Virus record (IMG/VR): IMGVR_UViG_3300032213_000586 | Span: 1 to 28,523 of that record | Length of the DNA stretch: 28,523 nucleotides | Direction: 5' to 3' (one strand) | From: a virus | Program-made: the position numbers and the translations under genes | Part shown: positions 15,859 through 24,411 of the stretch, piece by piece | Position numbering within the stretch: the stretch's first letter is position 1 | How the letters are laid out: every line of letters begins with the position of its first letter | Notes under the pieces: generated by a model | Told to the model about the DNA's origin: nothing | What the model saw: only the letters and a program-made list of their open reading frames with translations | Databases searched by the model: none

Positions 15859-18800
15859 CAGCAGAAGAATTTCTAAACCAATCGGATTCTCCTACGGGAA
15901 AACAATTAAGTGCAGCAGCTTTTCTTGATGAAGAACCAGTAGGCACTTCTATTGGTGATACGCTTCAAACAGCAGCAGCAGAATTAGAGGCTGGAGTTGG
16001 CAGGGCTGGTAGTGCATTTGCGAAATCAGCAGTTGGATCGGTAAGAATGTTTACTGATTTATTTGGCGCAAATAATAAGGTGTCTAAAGAGATTGCTGGA
16101 GTAGAAGATTACATTGACCAGTTTACTACGGCTCAAGCCAAGCAAGACAAAGAAGAAATTTCTCGCTTGTTCCAAGAAGCAGAAGGAAAAGGTTTGGGCA
16201 ATAAAGTTATGGCTGGTCTTAAAGCTGTAGCTGTATCTCCAGAGACAACGGTAGCCGAGACTGCTGGATTTATGTTGCCATCATTGGCTACTGGTGTATT
16301 GGCTACAATAGCTGCCGCTCCAACAACAGTTGCGATTGGAGCGCAAGCAATAGTTGGAGGTTATCAGGCAGCAGGGATGTTAAAAGGAGATATTTACAAA
16401 TCTGTTTTAGAGTATTCCCGCGAGCAGGGATTGGATGAGGTAGAAGCTGATCGCGCTGCAACGGAAGCTCAAGCATATGGAGGTAAAAATTCTGATTTAA
16501 TTCTACTGAACGCCGGACTTGGAGCATTGGCTGCCTCTACTGGAGCAGAAAAGATTGCTGCTCGAATACTTACTGGTAGGGGGAAAGAGGTCACAAAGAA
16601 ATCCATCAGCGAGTTCTTGAAACAAGGAGCTATGGCTGGAGGTGTAGAGGCTTTGACAGAAGGAACTCAAGAAGCAGCAGAACAAATCTCACAGAACATC
16701 GCCCTACAAAGAGAGGGTAAGGATGTTCCTACCTTCCAGAATGTCCCGCAAGTAGCTACGATGGGCGCGGTGGCAGGGGGTGTGATTGGTGGTGGGTTGA
16801 AGGGAATTGAGTTTCTTTCAGCGGAAGAGAAAGCTGAACAAGACATCAATCGTTCAGCAGATAGAGAGGCCAGATCACTTTCCGCTACTGACTCTACAAC
16901 CAAAAAGGTTATCAACGATCTTAACCAATCCGAGAATGCGATTGATTCTTTAAGGCAAGAATTAGACACATTGGAGCCTACTGATCCAAAAGCGCAGCAA
17001 TTGCGGATGCGAATCTCCGAGGAGCAAAAGAAAGCTACAGGACTAAAGCAATCCCTTGGAGAAGAATTTTTATCGGAACCGATAACCGAAGCAGAGAAGC
17101 AACAGCTTGAATTGGCGAAAGCTATTACCACTCCCGCGAAGCCGAGACCACTGCCGACTGATGTATTGCCTACCGAGACACCGGGCGCAACCTATGGCAG
17201 AGAAGAACAGGTCTATGATGTATTCGGAGGCATAACGCGCAAGCCAGTATCTATACCTAAACCTGCTGAATTGCCTGCCGCGCCTACGATTGAAGAACAA
17301 ACCGCAGAGGGAACCTATGGAGGACAGACTGGAGTGTTTGATGTATTTGCTGGAGCAAGAAGGAAGCCAGTAATCACCGAAGAACCGCCTGTATCTATGG
17401 TAGGCAAGGAAGTGATACCGGGCGTTACGCCTACGCCAGTGGTTTCTACACAACCTAAAGCAACCAAAGAAGCCATAGCATCCGCAACGAATGTAGCTAA
17501 TCAAATTGAGGAAGAGAATAAGGTTCTTGAACAACAGAAAAAGTTTAGCCCACCAACCGCGCCAACCTTGCAGGATGCGCGCAGTCTTCCAGATGCAATT
17601 GCAAAGAAAGGCAAAACGCTTTCAATTTCTGGAGGCAAGCAAGAAAGGAATATCCTTGATCCAAAGGAATCAAAGAAAAGATTTGATGAGATAGGATACG
17701 AGCGGCAAGCGTTAGAACTTCCAGAGGACATGAATGATCGTGTGTCTGGTAGATATGGGAATGCTATCGCCAACATTAAATCCTTGTATTCACTTCAATG
17801 GTTAGGCGCACATTTTCATGGTGGGGTGGCTGTAAATCCAGAAGTAAAAGGAACGCAAAGAGGGCGAATCGTAGCACACGAACTTGGTCACGCATCGCAC
17901 TCGCTTCTTGGTGATAAGATCAACAAAGATCAAAATGTTCTTAATGAACTTCAAGCGATAGAAGAACTATTGTATCCCGGCCTGCGAGCCAAGGTATCAG
18001 CGGCAAGTAATCCAGATGCAAGTTTCTTCAACTATCTTCTTTCACCAAATGAATTGATAGCCGAGTTCAATGTTGAGCGAGTTTCAAATCCAGAACGCGC
18101 AGCGCAAGTAGCTCCAGCATTATCTGCATTACTTGAATCTGCCGAGAAGATGAAAGGTCTTGTTGCTGATAGAAAAACATTCCCAACATTCATGGGGGTT
18201 ATTTCAGAAAGCAAAGAAAGACTTAAAGTAAAAGACCTTGAATCAAGAAAGATTAAAGAAACAACTGGAGATGTATTAAGAGGTAAAAGAAATCAATGGT
18301 CTGATCGGGCGCGAGTAATAAAAAGTTTCGCGGCGAAAAATGATTTAACTTGGGCTAAACTTGCCATGGGACTTTTAAAAAATACAGACAATGCTCCCAA
18401 ATCGTTCGCCAAACGAACTGCCGAATTAACTGAAAATCAAGAGTTGATTGATTATGTAGAAGAACTTTATCCAGTAGAACCCGCACCAGTCACCGAGCAA
18501 GCTGCACCAGCAGAAGCTCCCGCGCCAGAGGTTGCGAAACCAACTGGCGGTGTTGATTATTACAAGCAACTTGGTGAACAAGATGCGTTAGACACTAATC
18601 GCAAAAAGAAACGTTCAGTTCCGCAGAACTTTAAGTTGGCATATGAAGTAGGGTGGTCTGACGCAAGAAAAAAACTTAGAGCAGAACCCACCCCCGCAGT
18701 ATCGGAAACGATAATGGAGCCAGCAGAACCCACTCCAAAAGTGGAGCAAGAGATTGAGGTAGGTGATGAAGCATCTGTTAATCTCGCTGGAAGAAATGAA

Positions 18801-21800
18801 ACTGTAACCATTGCTCGTATAGAAGACATCAATGGTGTCCCAACCGCATACTTTGATTATTTCGGATACAAATCTCGACCATTAGCTGAAATGCAATTGG
18901 TTAAAAAATCAAAACAAAACATAGCAAAAGCTGAAAAAAAAGCAAAAGAGGCAAAGGCATCTCAAATAGAAATTACTCCACCTAAACCAGAAGACTTTTT
19001 TTCAAATGAAGAAATAACAAGTCTTGCATCCGGCAAGGCTCCCGATGCATGGAAGTCTGATGCTGCTACTCGTGATGATTTTTTTCTAACAGATACAAAA
19101 GGCAAACGATGGAGCTTTGAACCGCAAAGAACAAATGGCGAGATTACATCAATACTGATGCGCTCATCTAATAGGGTAGATAGCGTCACAATTGAAGTTA
19201 AGAAACAAAAGGCAGCAACAAAACCAAAACTCGGAGAAAAAGGCGACGTTCTAATCCCTACCAAAGAAGACTTCATCCAAGCAGGACAGAATATATACGA
19301 GGCTGGCATGGAGTTTGGTGCTTGGGCTAAACAGATGATCCAGAGATTCGGTGATGCTGTCAGAGAGTTCCTTGGGGAAGTATGGCAAGCAGTGAGTGGT
19401 GCGCCAGCGAAGTTGAATGAACTGATGGGCTATCTTCCTAAGAAGGGTGAAGCTGGTGCATTATCCATCGGAAAGACTGGTAAGTTAGATCGCTATACAG
19501 ACAGAGGAACGATTGTAAAACTTGCCATTACGCAAGAGAAGGATACTCCAAAAGGTATATTATCGGAAACGATAAAGATCATTAAGCAAAGAGTATTTGA
19601 TGGTGACTCTACTCCGTCCGAGTCTGCTACTAAGAAAGCATGGGGATTGATTGAGCGTCTTCAAGTAACTAATCAAGACTCCGCAGGCAACGCTGAAGCT
19701 ATCAACCAACTTACCCGCGAAACAATGCAGGAGGTGGGTGTTGCAGAAGATGCGACTGAGGCAGAACGCAACGCATTTGAGACTATCAAACAAACTGTTG
19801 GAGCGACTAAGCTCAACAACGAGTTGTTCAAGTATGCCATCAAGTTAGCAGGACAAGGTGATAATTCCATGTTGAATTATCTTCTCAACAATGAACTGAA
19901 TGTAGTCGGGACAAGCGTTAAATCCAGAGGAGATGTAGGAAGAACTCTCGGCGCGCTTGAAGGACTTAAAAGTTATATCGTCCAAGCCAACGAAGCGGAG
20001 CAGGCAGGATTCATTCAACTGGCAGCACAGAGGTTCTTCAACACAACAACACCAACTGAAGATCAGATTGCCAAAATTAAAACAATTCTTACTGCCGTAA
20101 ACGAAACAAAGGTAAACGAGGAAGAAGCGATCCTTGATGAACTCACTCAAGTTGGAGAGAAGGTAGGGACTGAGCTTGTAGAGAACATCAATACTCAAAT
20201 TGATAAAGCATCCAAACCAGAGGTCAAAGACCCAATGGTTGCCGCTATCACTGCGATGCTGAGACTTGGTGGAACCTTTGTTTATAGGAAGACCAAGAAC
20301 AAAATCAAAGCGGCGGTAGAGAAAACAATTAAAGGCGGCATCACAAACTACAGAAACAAACTTGTAGAAGGCGCGGCTAATGGGTTGGAGACTGGATTCT
20401 GGAAAACGCTTTCATCTCAAGAAAACAAACCCGGCCCACTTGGAGAACTTGACTCTGCACAGAACCGAGAGCTTGGCAACATAGTCAAAAGCACATTGGT
20501 TTCGATGAAGCTACAAGGAACGCCACCTAATACCAAGATGTCTATCTACGAACAAGTAGCCAGCATCCTTGGTGAGAAGCCACTTTCTAAAGATAAGACT
20601 GAACTTGCTGACAAGAAGATTAGGGAAGAGATTAATCGTAAGCGCGAAAGCGAACTCAATGAAACTGAGGATCAAGAAGCTCAAGATGCGATCAATCTCA
20701 AATACGATCAGATTGAGAAGGCTTGGGATATGGCAATGTCGCGGCAGTTGGATATGCCCGTGGGTGATGCGATGCTTCGCCGCCTTATCTTTAATGAACT
20801 CAAGGAAGCTAAGACGAGCATCAATGAGCTTGCAACTTTGATGAATGAAGACCCTACGATTGGAACAAGTAGGCAGGATAGAATCGTGTCGGCTATCATA
20901 AACAAGATTGCTGGTGTTACATTTGAAGGGCAGAACCCCGCTGATTATACGGCATTCAAGGAGTATCTGAGCAATGAATTAGAATCATTGGTTCAAGGGG
21001 AGCAAACTAAGAAGAAGGTTGTTAAGACCAAAGAGAAGGTCAAAGCCAACCAAGCGTTGAGAGAACTTGATAAGCTGGCAAAGATTCAATCTGATACGCC
21101 TAACTTTCCTACCTCCGAGAAGATTGCCAATCCAGTTAGGGATGCAGTAAGGAATGCCCTTAAACTGAATTTGAATGTAATGTTTGACCCGAAAGCGGCA
21201 GCAGACATCATGCGGAATTGGAAGAAGGAATTTGCCGCTGAACTCCAGCAACTCGGAGTTGATGAGGCTACCGCACTGACGCTGACAGATGTTGTTGGCA
21301 GGCAGATTGAGTTGGATTCTGTTAGCAGGAATCTTGATTCAATCGACAATGCTATCAACAAAGGTGCGCTTACCGGAGTAATCAACGCTATCAAGAATAC
21401 TCCATTAGCTGACCAACAGAAGCCTAACTGGAGATACGAAGTCATGCGTGACTACCTCCGTAACGCTGGACTATCTGCAACGCAGGCAGAACGGATAGCA
21501 AAGCTGATGGACATCTCGCTTCAGAAGAGATTTGCCAAGGCTCAAGAAGAAGCGGCGGCATCTATTGCAAAGAAACTCTTGAAAGGTATCAAGCCAGAAT
21601 CAAACCGAGGATTCACAGCATTAATCCAAGCAATACGCGCACAAGTTTTAAACCCCGGCAGCAATGTGGCTATGGAATTTGGCCGAGCAATGGGATGGAA
21701 GGGATTCACAGCAGAGCAACTAAAGGCTCTGAATGAATTTGATTCTAAGATCAACGATGAAACCATTACCGAGGCAGAGCGAGCAGTAGCACTTGAGGGT

Positions 21801-23840
21801 ATCAAGAAGATCATTGATAAAGTTGCTTTACCTACAAGGGTTAGAGATTCCCTTTCCGCTTTTTACATTGGACAAGCACTTGGAAGATTGCCAGTAGCTA
21901 CAGTTCAAGTTGTTGATCCTGCAATATTCGCTGGTTGGGATGCGGCGGTTGCTGGGTTAAAGAATATAACGAGTCCAGAATTAACCATGCAAATATGGGG
22001 GAATTATATTTCATCTCTAATAAACGCTGGAAGAGAATTTGCTTTTTCATTCAAGAACGATGTGACCAGAAGCGGTAGGTTGGTTGATTACCTTGAGACT
22101 CAAGATAGAAAACTAAAACGACTTCGTAACGATGCTGATAACTTGTGGAAGAATGGTCAGTATAAACAAGCTATTAAGAAATACTTATTTAGTTATCCAG
22201 AAATAACTTCAAGAGTATTGAAGGCACTTGATGACGCTTCATTCTCTCTTCTCCAGCAAAATGCGCTGAATCAATACATGATTTCAGCAATGAACATGGC
22301 AAAGATTCCAAAGAAAGATCAGCTTGGAGCCTTGAGGATGATTGCTCAAGCAAGGCAGATGGACATTGCTAACATGATGGCAGACGGGATTAGCAAGAAT
22401 GATGCTATCATATACGCTAACGAGCGGATGAAGGCTGAAATTTCAAGAGTGATGTCTGGATTGAACCTTAACTCTACTGAGATCATAGATGCAGCTATCA
22501 ACGATTCCTTGGCTCGTATTGGTAAAAATAGATACAAAGAACAATTTAGTGGAGAAACTGAAATAAAAGATGAAGGCACATTATCATATCCATTCCTTAA
22601 AATGTATGAGGGAACATCACGATTAGTATCTGATGTAAAAGGTGTAAGAGGAGAAATAATGCGTATCTTCCAAAGAATGTTATTTGGGTTCCCGTTGATT
22701 GTAGCAAAAGTTGGAAATGTTGCTTATGGTTATACTCCGCTTACTCTTTATCGTCATATCTTAAAAGGTAGTTATCCCCTTACATACGGCACAGCAATTC
22801 AAAGAAGAAAGCGTTTGGCAGAGCAATTAACTGGATTTGCTGTCCTCGCTCCACTTTTATTCTTACGGTCAATGTCATTTGATGATGATGAAGATAAAAA
22901 GCCAATCAGCATTGTCTTCACAGGATTCGGCCCAGTTAGATCGAAAGACCCAGAGGCATATAACCAATGGCATAAAAAGCACAATCCGGGTTCGCTTGAA
23001 CTTTTTATCGGCGGCAAGCGGTATGCCCTTGATTCAAAGTCAGCAGGGCCATTGAAGCCAATGATTGAAATCTTGGGTGCTATTGATGATTGGCAGATCA
23101 GAAAGTTCCAAGACGGAGCGAAGATGACCAAGGAAGAAATGAAGAAAGCTCAAGAGAATGCTGGACTGATTGGAACTATTGGAGAGATAGCTGGATCACT
23201 TTTCTTGACTGCTGCAAGGCGTGGCCCTGCTACTGGATTGATGCAAGGGTTGATTGATTTCCGCAGATACCCAGATGATCCTCTCGCAGCCATAGCGCAA
23301 GAAGCGTCATTCTCTTTTACTCCATTGATTCCAGTGGTTGGATTTGGTGCTACCAAAAATATCTCTGACGCATTATCGGAACCGATAGACACCAGAACTA
23401 AAGAGGGCGCGATTCTGAATAACCTTCCAATCATCGGGCCTATGTTTGGCAAGCCAGCTATCAATGCGTTTGGTCAACCGATAGGTGATGTCCAGATTTC
23501 CGAAAAGATTAAGAAGGTTACTGGCATCCCAATTACTCTCGTTCCGGTTAGTTCTGGTGATGACCAGAAGCTCGCCAAGATCACTCTCAAGAATGCGAAT
23601 GGGCCAGAGCCACTACAAAGAAATTGGTTTGATAAGAAGTTTGAAACTCCATTGTCAGATCAAGAATGGAGGACAGTGAACGAGGATTACGCGAGATCAA
23701 ATCGTAAGTTGGTTTTAGAAAATTATGAAGAGTTGAATGGGTTCGATCCCGAAGTTTACAAGACTGCAATATCGAATGTTGGAACCCAATCAAAGTATCT
23801 CGCGCTCGACAATCTTGACAAGTCTCGCAAAAAGCCTTGA
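15855..23840 (+). CDS. Giant virion/ejection protein (2,661 aa) with zinc-peptidase motif (gp16-like role)
   Basis: This one frame fills 28% of the window. The N-terminal region has a membrane-prone stretch from about residue 139 (FMLPSLATGVLATIAAA...). A zincin motif, AHELGHASH, places His675-E676 and His679 as candidate zinc/catalytic residues, preceded by VNPEVKGTQRGRIV. A low-complexity Pro/Glu/Ala linker follows (about 880-960), then a small SH3-like barrel (about 970-1015: GDEASVNLAGRNETVTIARI). The central ~1,000 residues are long charged helices. A hydrophobic segment is near 2325-2340 (LTGFAVLAPLLFLRSM), with a conserved-looking C-terminal domain to the end. Size, position and mosaicism match the largest ejection proteins and 'polyvalent' phage proteins injected with DNA. 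The peptidase may act on host proteins or in maturation. T7 gp16 instead carries a transglycosylase, which I do not see. Four palindrome copies lie inside. Confidence 0.7.
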   Translation: MTAEEFLNQSDSPTGKQLSAAAFLDEEPVGTSIGDTLQTAAAELEAGVGRAGSAFAKSAVGSVRMFTDLFGANNKVSKEIAGVEDYIDQFTTAQAKQDKEEISRLFQEAEGKGLGNKVMAGLKAVAVSPETTVAETAGFMLPSLATGVLATIAAAPTTVAIGAQAIVGGYQAAGMLKGDIYKSVLEYSREQGLDEVEADRAATEAQAYGGKNSDLILLNAGLGALAASTGAEKIAARILTGRGKEVTKKSISEFLKQGAMAGGVEALTEGTQEAAEQISQNIALQREGKDVPTFQNVPQVATMGAVAGGVIGGGLKGIEFLSAEEKAEQDINRSADREARSLSATDSTTKKVINDLNQSENAIDSLRQELDTLEPTDPKAQQLRMRISEEQKKATGLKQSLGEEFLSEPITEAEKQQLELAKAITTPAKPRPLPTDVLPTETPGATYGREEQVYDVFGGITRKPVSIPKPAELPAAPTIEEQTAEGTYGGQTGVFDVFAGARRKPVITEEPPVSMVGKEVIPGVTPTPVVSTQPKATKEAIASATNVANQIEEENKVLEQQKKFSPPTAPTLQDARSLPDAIAKKGKTLSISGGKQERNILDPKESKKRFDEIGYERQALELPEDMNDRVSGRYGNAIANIKSLYSLQWLGAHFHGGVAVNPEVKGTQRGRIVAHELGHASHSLLGDKINKDQNVLNELQAIEELLYPGLRAKVSAASNPDASFFNYLLSPNELIAEFNVERVSNPERAAQVAPALSALLESAEKMKGLVADRKTFPTFMGVISESKERLKVKDLESRKIKETTGDVLRGKRNQWSDRARVIKSFAAKNDLTWAKLAMGLLKNTDNAPKSFAKRTAELTENQELIDYVEELYPVEPAPVTEQAAPAEAPAPEVAKPTGGVDYYKQLGEQDALDTNRKKKRSVPQNFKLAYEVGWSDARKKLRAEPTPAVSETIMEPAEPTPKVEQEIEVGDEASVNLAGRNETVTIARIEDINGVPTAYFDYFGYKSRPLAEMQLVKKSKQNIAKAEKKAKEAKASQIEITPPKPEDFFSNEEITSLASGKAPDAWKSDAATRDDFFLTDTKGKRWSFEPQRTNGEITSILMRSSNRVDSVTIEVKKQKAATKPKLGEKGDVLIPTKEDFIQAGQNIYEAGMEFGAWAKQMIQRFGDAVREFLGEVWQAVSGAPAKLNELMGYLPKKGEAGALSIGKTGKLDRYTDRGTIVKLAITQEKDTPKGILSETIKIIKQRVFDGDSTPSESATKKAWGLIERLQVTNQDSAGNAEAINQLTRETMQEVGVAEDATEAERNAFETIKQTVGATKLNNELFKYAIKLAGQGDNSMLNYLLNNELNVVGTSVKSRGDVGRTLGALEGLKSYIVQANEAEQAGFIQLAAQRFFNTTTPTEDQIAKIKTILTAVNETKVNEEEAILDELTQVGEKVGTELVENINTQIDKASKPEVKDPMVAAITAMLRLGGTFVYRKTKNKIKAAVEKTIKGGITNYRNKLVEGAANGLETGFWKTLSSQENKPGPLGELDSAQNRELGNIVKSTLVSMKLQGTPPNTKMSIYEQVASILGEKPLSKDKTELADKKIREEINRKRESELNETEDQEAQDAINLKYDQIEKAWDMAMSRQLDMPVGDAMLRRLIFNELKEAKTSINELATLMNEDPTIGTSRQDRIVSAIINKIAGVTFEGQNPADYTAFKEYLSNELESLVQGEQTKKKVVKTKEKVKANQALRELDKLAKIQSDTPNFPTSEKIANPVRDAVRNALKLNLNVMFDPKAAADIMRNWKKEFAAELQQLGVDEATALTLTDVVGRQIELDSVSRNLDSIDNAINKGALTGVINAIKNTPLADQQKPNWRYEVMRDYLRNAGLSATQAERIAKLMDISLQKRFAKAQEEAAASIAKKLLKGIKPESNRGFTALIQAIRAQVLNPGSNVAMEFGRAMGWKGFTAEQLKALNEFDSKINDETITEAERAVALEGIKKIIDKVALPTRVRDSLSAFYIGQALGRLPVATVQVVDPAIFAGWDAAVAGLKNITSPELTMQIWGNYISSLINAGREFAFSFKNDVTRSGRLVDYLETQDRKLKRLRNDADNLWKNGQYKQAIKKYLFSYPEITSRVLKALDDASFSLLQQNALNQYMISAMNMAKIPKKDQLGALRMIAQARQMDIANMMADGISKNDAIIYANERMKAEISRVMSGLNLNSTEIIDAAINDSLARIGKNRYKEQFSGETEIKDEGTLSYPFLKMYEGTSRLVSDVKGVRGEIMRIFQRMLFGFPLIVAKVGNVAYGYTPLTLYRHILKGSYPLTYGTAIQRRKRLAEQLTGFAVLAPLLFLRSMSFDDDEDKKPISIVFTGFGPVRSKDPEAYNQWHKKHNPGSLELFIGGKRYALDSKSAGPLKPMIEILGAIDDWQIRKFQDGAKMTKEEMKKAQENAGLIGTIGEIAGSLFLTAARRGPATGLMQGLIDFRRYPDDPLAAIAQEASFSFTPLIPVVGFGATKNISDALSEPIDTRTKEGAILNNLPIIGPMFGKPAINAFGQPIGDVQISEKIKKVTGIPITLVPVSSGDDQKLAKITLKNANGPEPLQRNWFDKKFETPLSDQEWRTVNEDYARSNRKLVLENYEELNGFDPEVYKTAISNVGTQSKYLALDNLDKSRKKP
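17071..17084. promoter_or_regulatory. 14-bp palindrome TATCGGAACCGATA, copy 6, inside the giant gene
   Basis: This perfect palindrome encodes L-S-E-P-I in the giant frame. It has the same core sequence as copies 4, 9 and 10. Confidence 0.7.
18700..18713. promoter_or_regulatory. 14-bp palindrome TATCGGAAACGATA, copy 7, before an internal in-frame ATG
   Basis: It encodes V-S-E-T-I in a Pro/Glu-rich linker of the giant protein and is immediately followed by an in-frame ATG (18714, Met954), reproducing the CGATAATGG junction of copy 5. An internal start here would give a ~1,708-residue C-terminal product; there is no Shine-Dalgarno to support it. Confidence 0.65.
19561..19574. promoter_or_regulatory. 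14-bp palindrome TATCGGAAACGATA, copy 8, inside the giant gene
   Basis: Identical to copy 7 and only 861 bp away, in the same reading phase (L-S-E-T-I). Confidence 0.65.
23374..23387. promoter_or_regulatory. 14-bp palindrome TATCGGAACCGATA, copy 9, near the 3' end of the giant gene
   Basis: Encodes L-S-E-P-I in the giant frame, like copy 6. It lies 573 bp upstream of the intergenic copy 10, which has the same 14 bases. Confidence 0.65.
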
Positions 23841-23864
23841 CACCCGCAGAAGCTGATGTAGATT
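23837..23864 (+). promoter_or_regulatory. Promoter-like TTGACA-N16-TAGATT overlapping the end of the giant gene
   Basis: The -35 hexamer TTGACA (23837-23842) overlaps the stop codon of the giant gene. The -10 candidate TAGATT (23859-23864) follows a 16-bp spacer. Both hexamers and the spacer length are repeated exactly at 23992-24019. A start near 23871 would produce an RNA that meets the terminator at 23912-23943. Confidence 0.5.
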
Positions 23865-23870
23865 GGTTGC

Positions 23871-23943
23871 GCAGCATTTGGGATGTTGTATTCATGTTAT
23901 TCATCAGGTTGACGCACCTCGGAGAAATTCGGGGTGCGTTTTC
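23871..23943 (+). ncRNA. Putative small RNA (~73 nt) between a promoter and a terminator
   Basis: The span runs from the start predicted by the upstream promoter to the T-run of the terminator. It holds a 5' hairpin CAGCAT-TTGGG-ATGTTG (23872-23888; six pairs including one G-U) and the 3' terminator hairpin, joined by an AU-rich linker. No convincing ORF explains the segment: a TTG-initiated 45-codon frame (23837-23974) crosses it and its terminator. Alternative reading: an ordinary 3' end of the late transcript with a chance promoter match. Confidence 0.4.
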
Positions 23944-23944
23944 T
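23912..23944 (+). terminator. Rho-independent terminator after the late region
   Basis: The hairpin ACGCACCTCG / CGGGGTGCGT pairs over 10 bp (23912-23921 with 23930-23939, one G-U), with an 8-nt loop GAGAAATT and a short T-tract (TTTTCT). The G-U pair supports + strand RNA. It would end the structural operon transcript, and any small RNA started at ~23871, before the next promoter. Confidence 0.75.
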
Positions 23945-23946
23945 GT

Positions 23947-23960
23947 TATCGGAACCGATA
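23947..23960. promoter_or_regulatory. 14-bp palindrome TATCGGAACCGATA, copy 10, upstream of the early-operon promoter
   Basis: Located just after the terminator and 31 bp upstream of TTGACA at 23992. It is followed by AAAAATATT and, further down, AAAAAGTATT, similar to the AAAAAGTATT between copy 12 and the promoter at 28177. This suggests a shared operator-promoter module. Confidence 0.75.
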
Positions 23961-23991
23961 AAAATATTTTCTAAAAAGTATTAAAAAAATG

Positions 23992-24019
23992 TTGACACGA
24001 TAATCGTAGTCTGTAGATT
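23992..24019 (+). promoter_or_regulatory. Promoter of the early/recombination operon
   Basis: TTGACA (23992-23997), a 16-bp spacer and TAGATT (24014-24019) in an AT-rich intergenic region after a terminator, just upstream of the operon. The spacer contains an 11-bp palindrome ACGATAATCGT (23997-24007) built from the same CGATA/ATCG half-sites as the large palindrome family but in the reversed arrangement. The predicted start is near 24026, leaving a ~33-nt leader before ATG 24059. Confidence 0.65.
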
Positions 24020-24058
24020 TGCCTTGTGAACGGCACAACCTCCGTCCATAAAAACCTA

Positions 24059-24271
24059 ATGAAAGACACACCAACAGTAAAAAAAGAAGTAACAGAAAAA
24101 CCCGTAGTGAACTCCGAACTCCAGCGTGAAATCTATCTCCGCTTGGTATCGGCAGCAGCATCAGATGGCAAATTTGAATTGGGTAAATTGCCCAACGCAC
24201 AAGCTGTAGTTAAGCAAGGCGACCACCTCAAAGGTGTGGCTGAACTCCTCGCTAATTGTTTCGAGAAATGA
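24059..24271 (+). CDS. Small unknown protein (70 aa), first gene of the early operon
   Basis: I chose ATG 24059 rather than the in-frame GTG 24026, because 24026 coincides with the predicted transcription start and the ATG has the A-rich leader (CATAAAAACCTAATG) typical of this phage. The 70-residue product has a Lys/Glu/Val-rich, probably disordered N-terminus (MKDTPTVKKEVTEKPVV) and an amphipathic helical second half (ELQREIYLRLVSAAASDGKF, then LKGVAELLANCFEK). There is no signal peptide, zinc finger or enzymatic motif. First-gene position after a promoter suggests an early takeover or regulatory protein, but no family is recognised. It is coupled to the next gene by ATGA. Confidence 0.6.
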   Translation: MKDTPTVKKEVTEKPVVNSELQREIYLRLVSAAASDGKFELGKLPNAQAVVKQGDHLKGVAELLANCFEK

Positions 24272-24411
24272 GAGACGAAGACGATTACGATCTTTCTTCC
24301 GAAATAGAGGAAGGCAGACGCGAATCATACATTCATAAATGTGCGATGCGCGACATGGATCAAGGCATCCGACCTACCTATTGGGACGAACCAAATGACG
24401 ATAACGAATAA
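24268..24411 (+). CDS. Very small acidic protein (47 aa), unknown
   Basis: The gene starts with an ATGA overlap on the previous stop (24268-24271) and ends 17 bp inside the nuclease gene, typical of translationally coupled phage genes. The 47-residue product is strongly acidic: MRDEDDYDLSSEIEEGRRES, YIHKCAMRDMDQGIRPTYWD, EPNDDNE. It has one Cys and no hydrophobic segment. Acidic phage miniproteins can mimic DNA or inhibit host enzymes, but nothing here demonstrates that. The overlaps on both ends are the main evidence that it is real. Confidence 0.5.
   Translation: MRDEDDYDLSSEIEEGRRESYIHKCAMRDMDQGIRPTYWDEPNDDNE

Noticed and set aside
24026-24058. GTG start 24026 for the first early gene (81 aa)
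   Set aside because: It coincides with the predicted transcription start, while ATG 24059 has the A-rich leader used elsewhere.
24341-24394. Upstream ATG 24341 for the nuclease
   Set aside because: It would overlap the small acidic gene over most of its length; ATG 24395 gives only a short overlap and leaves all core motifs intact.
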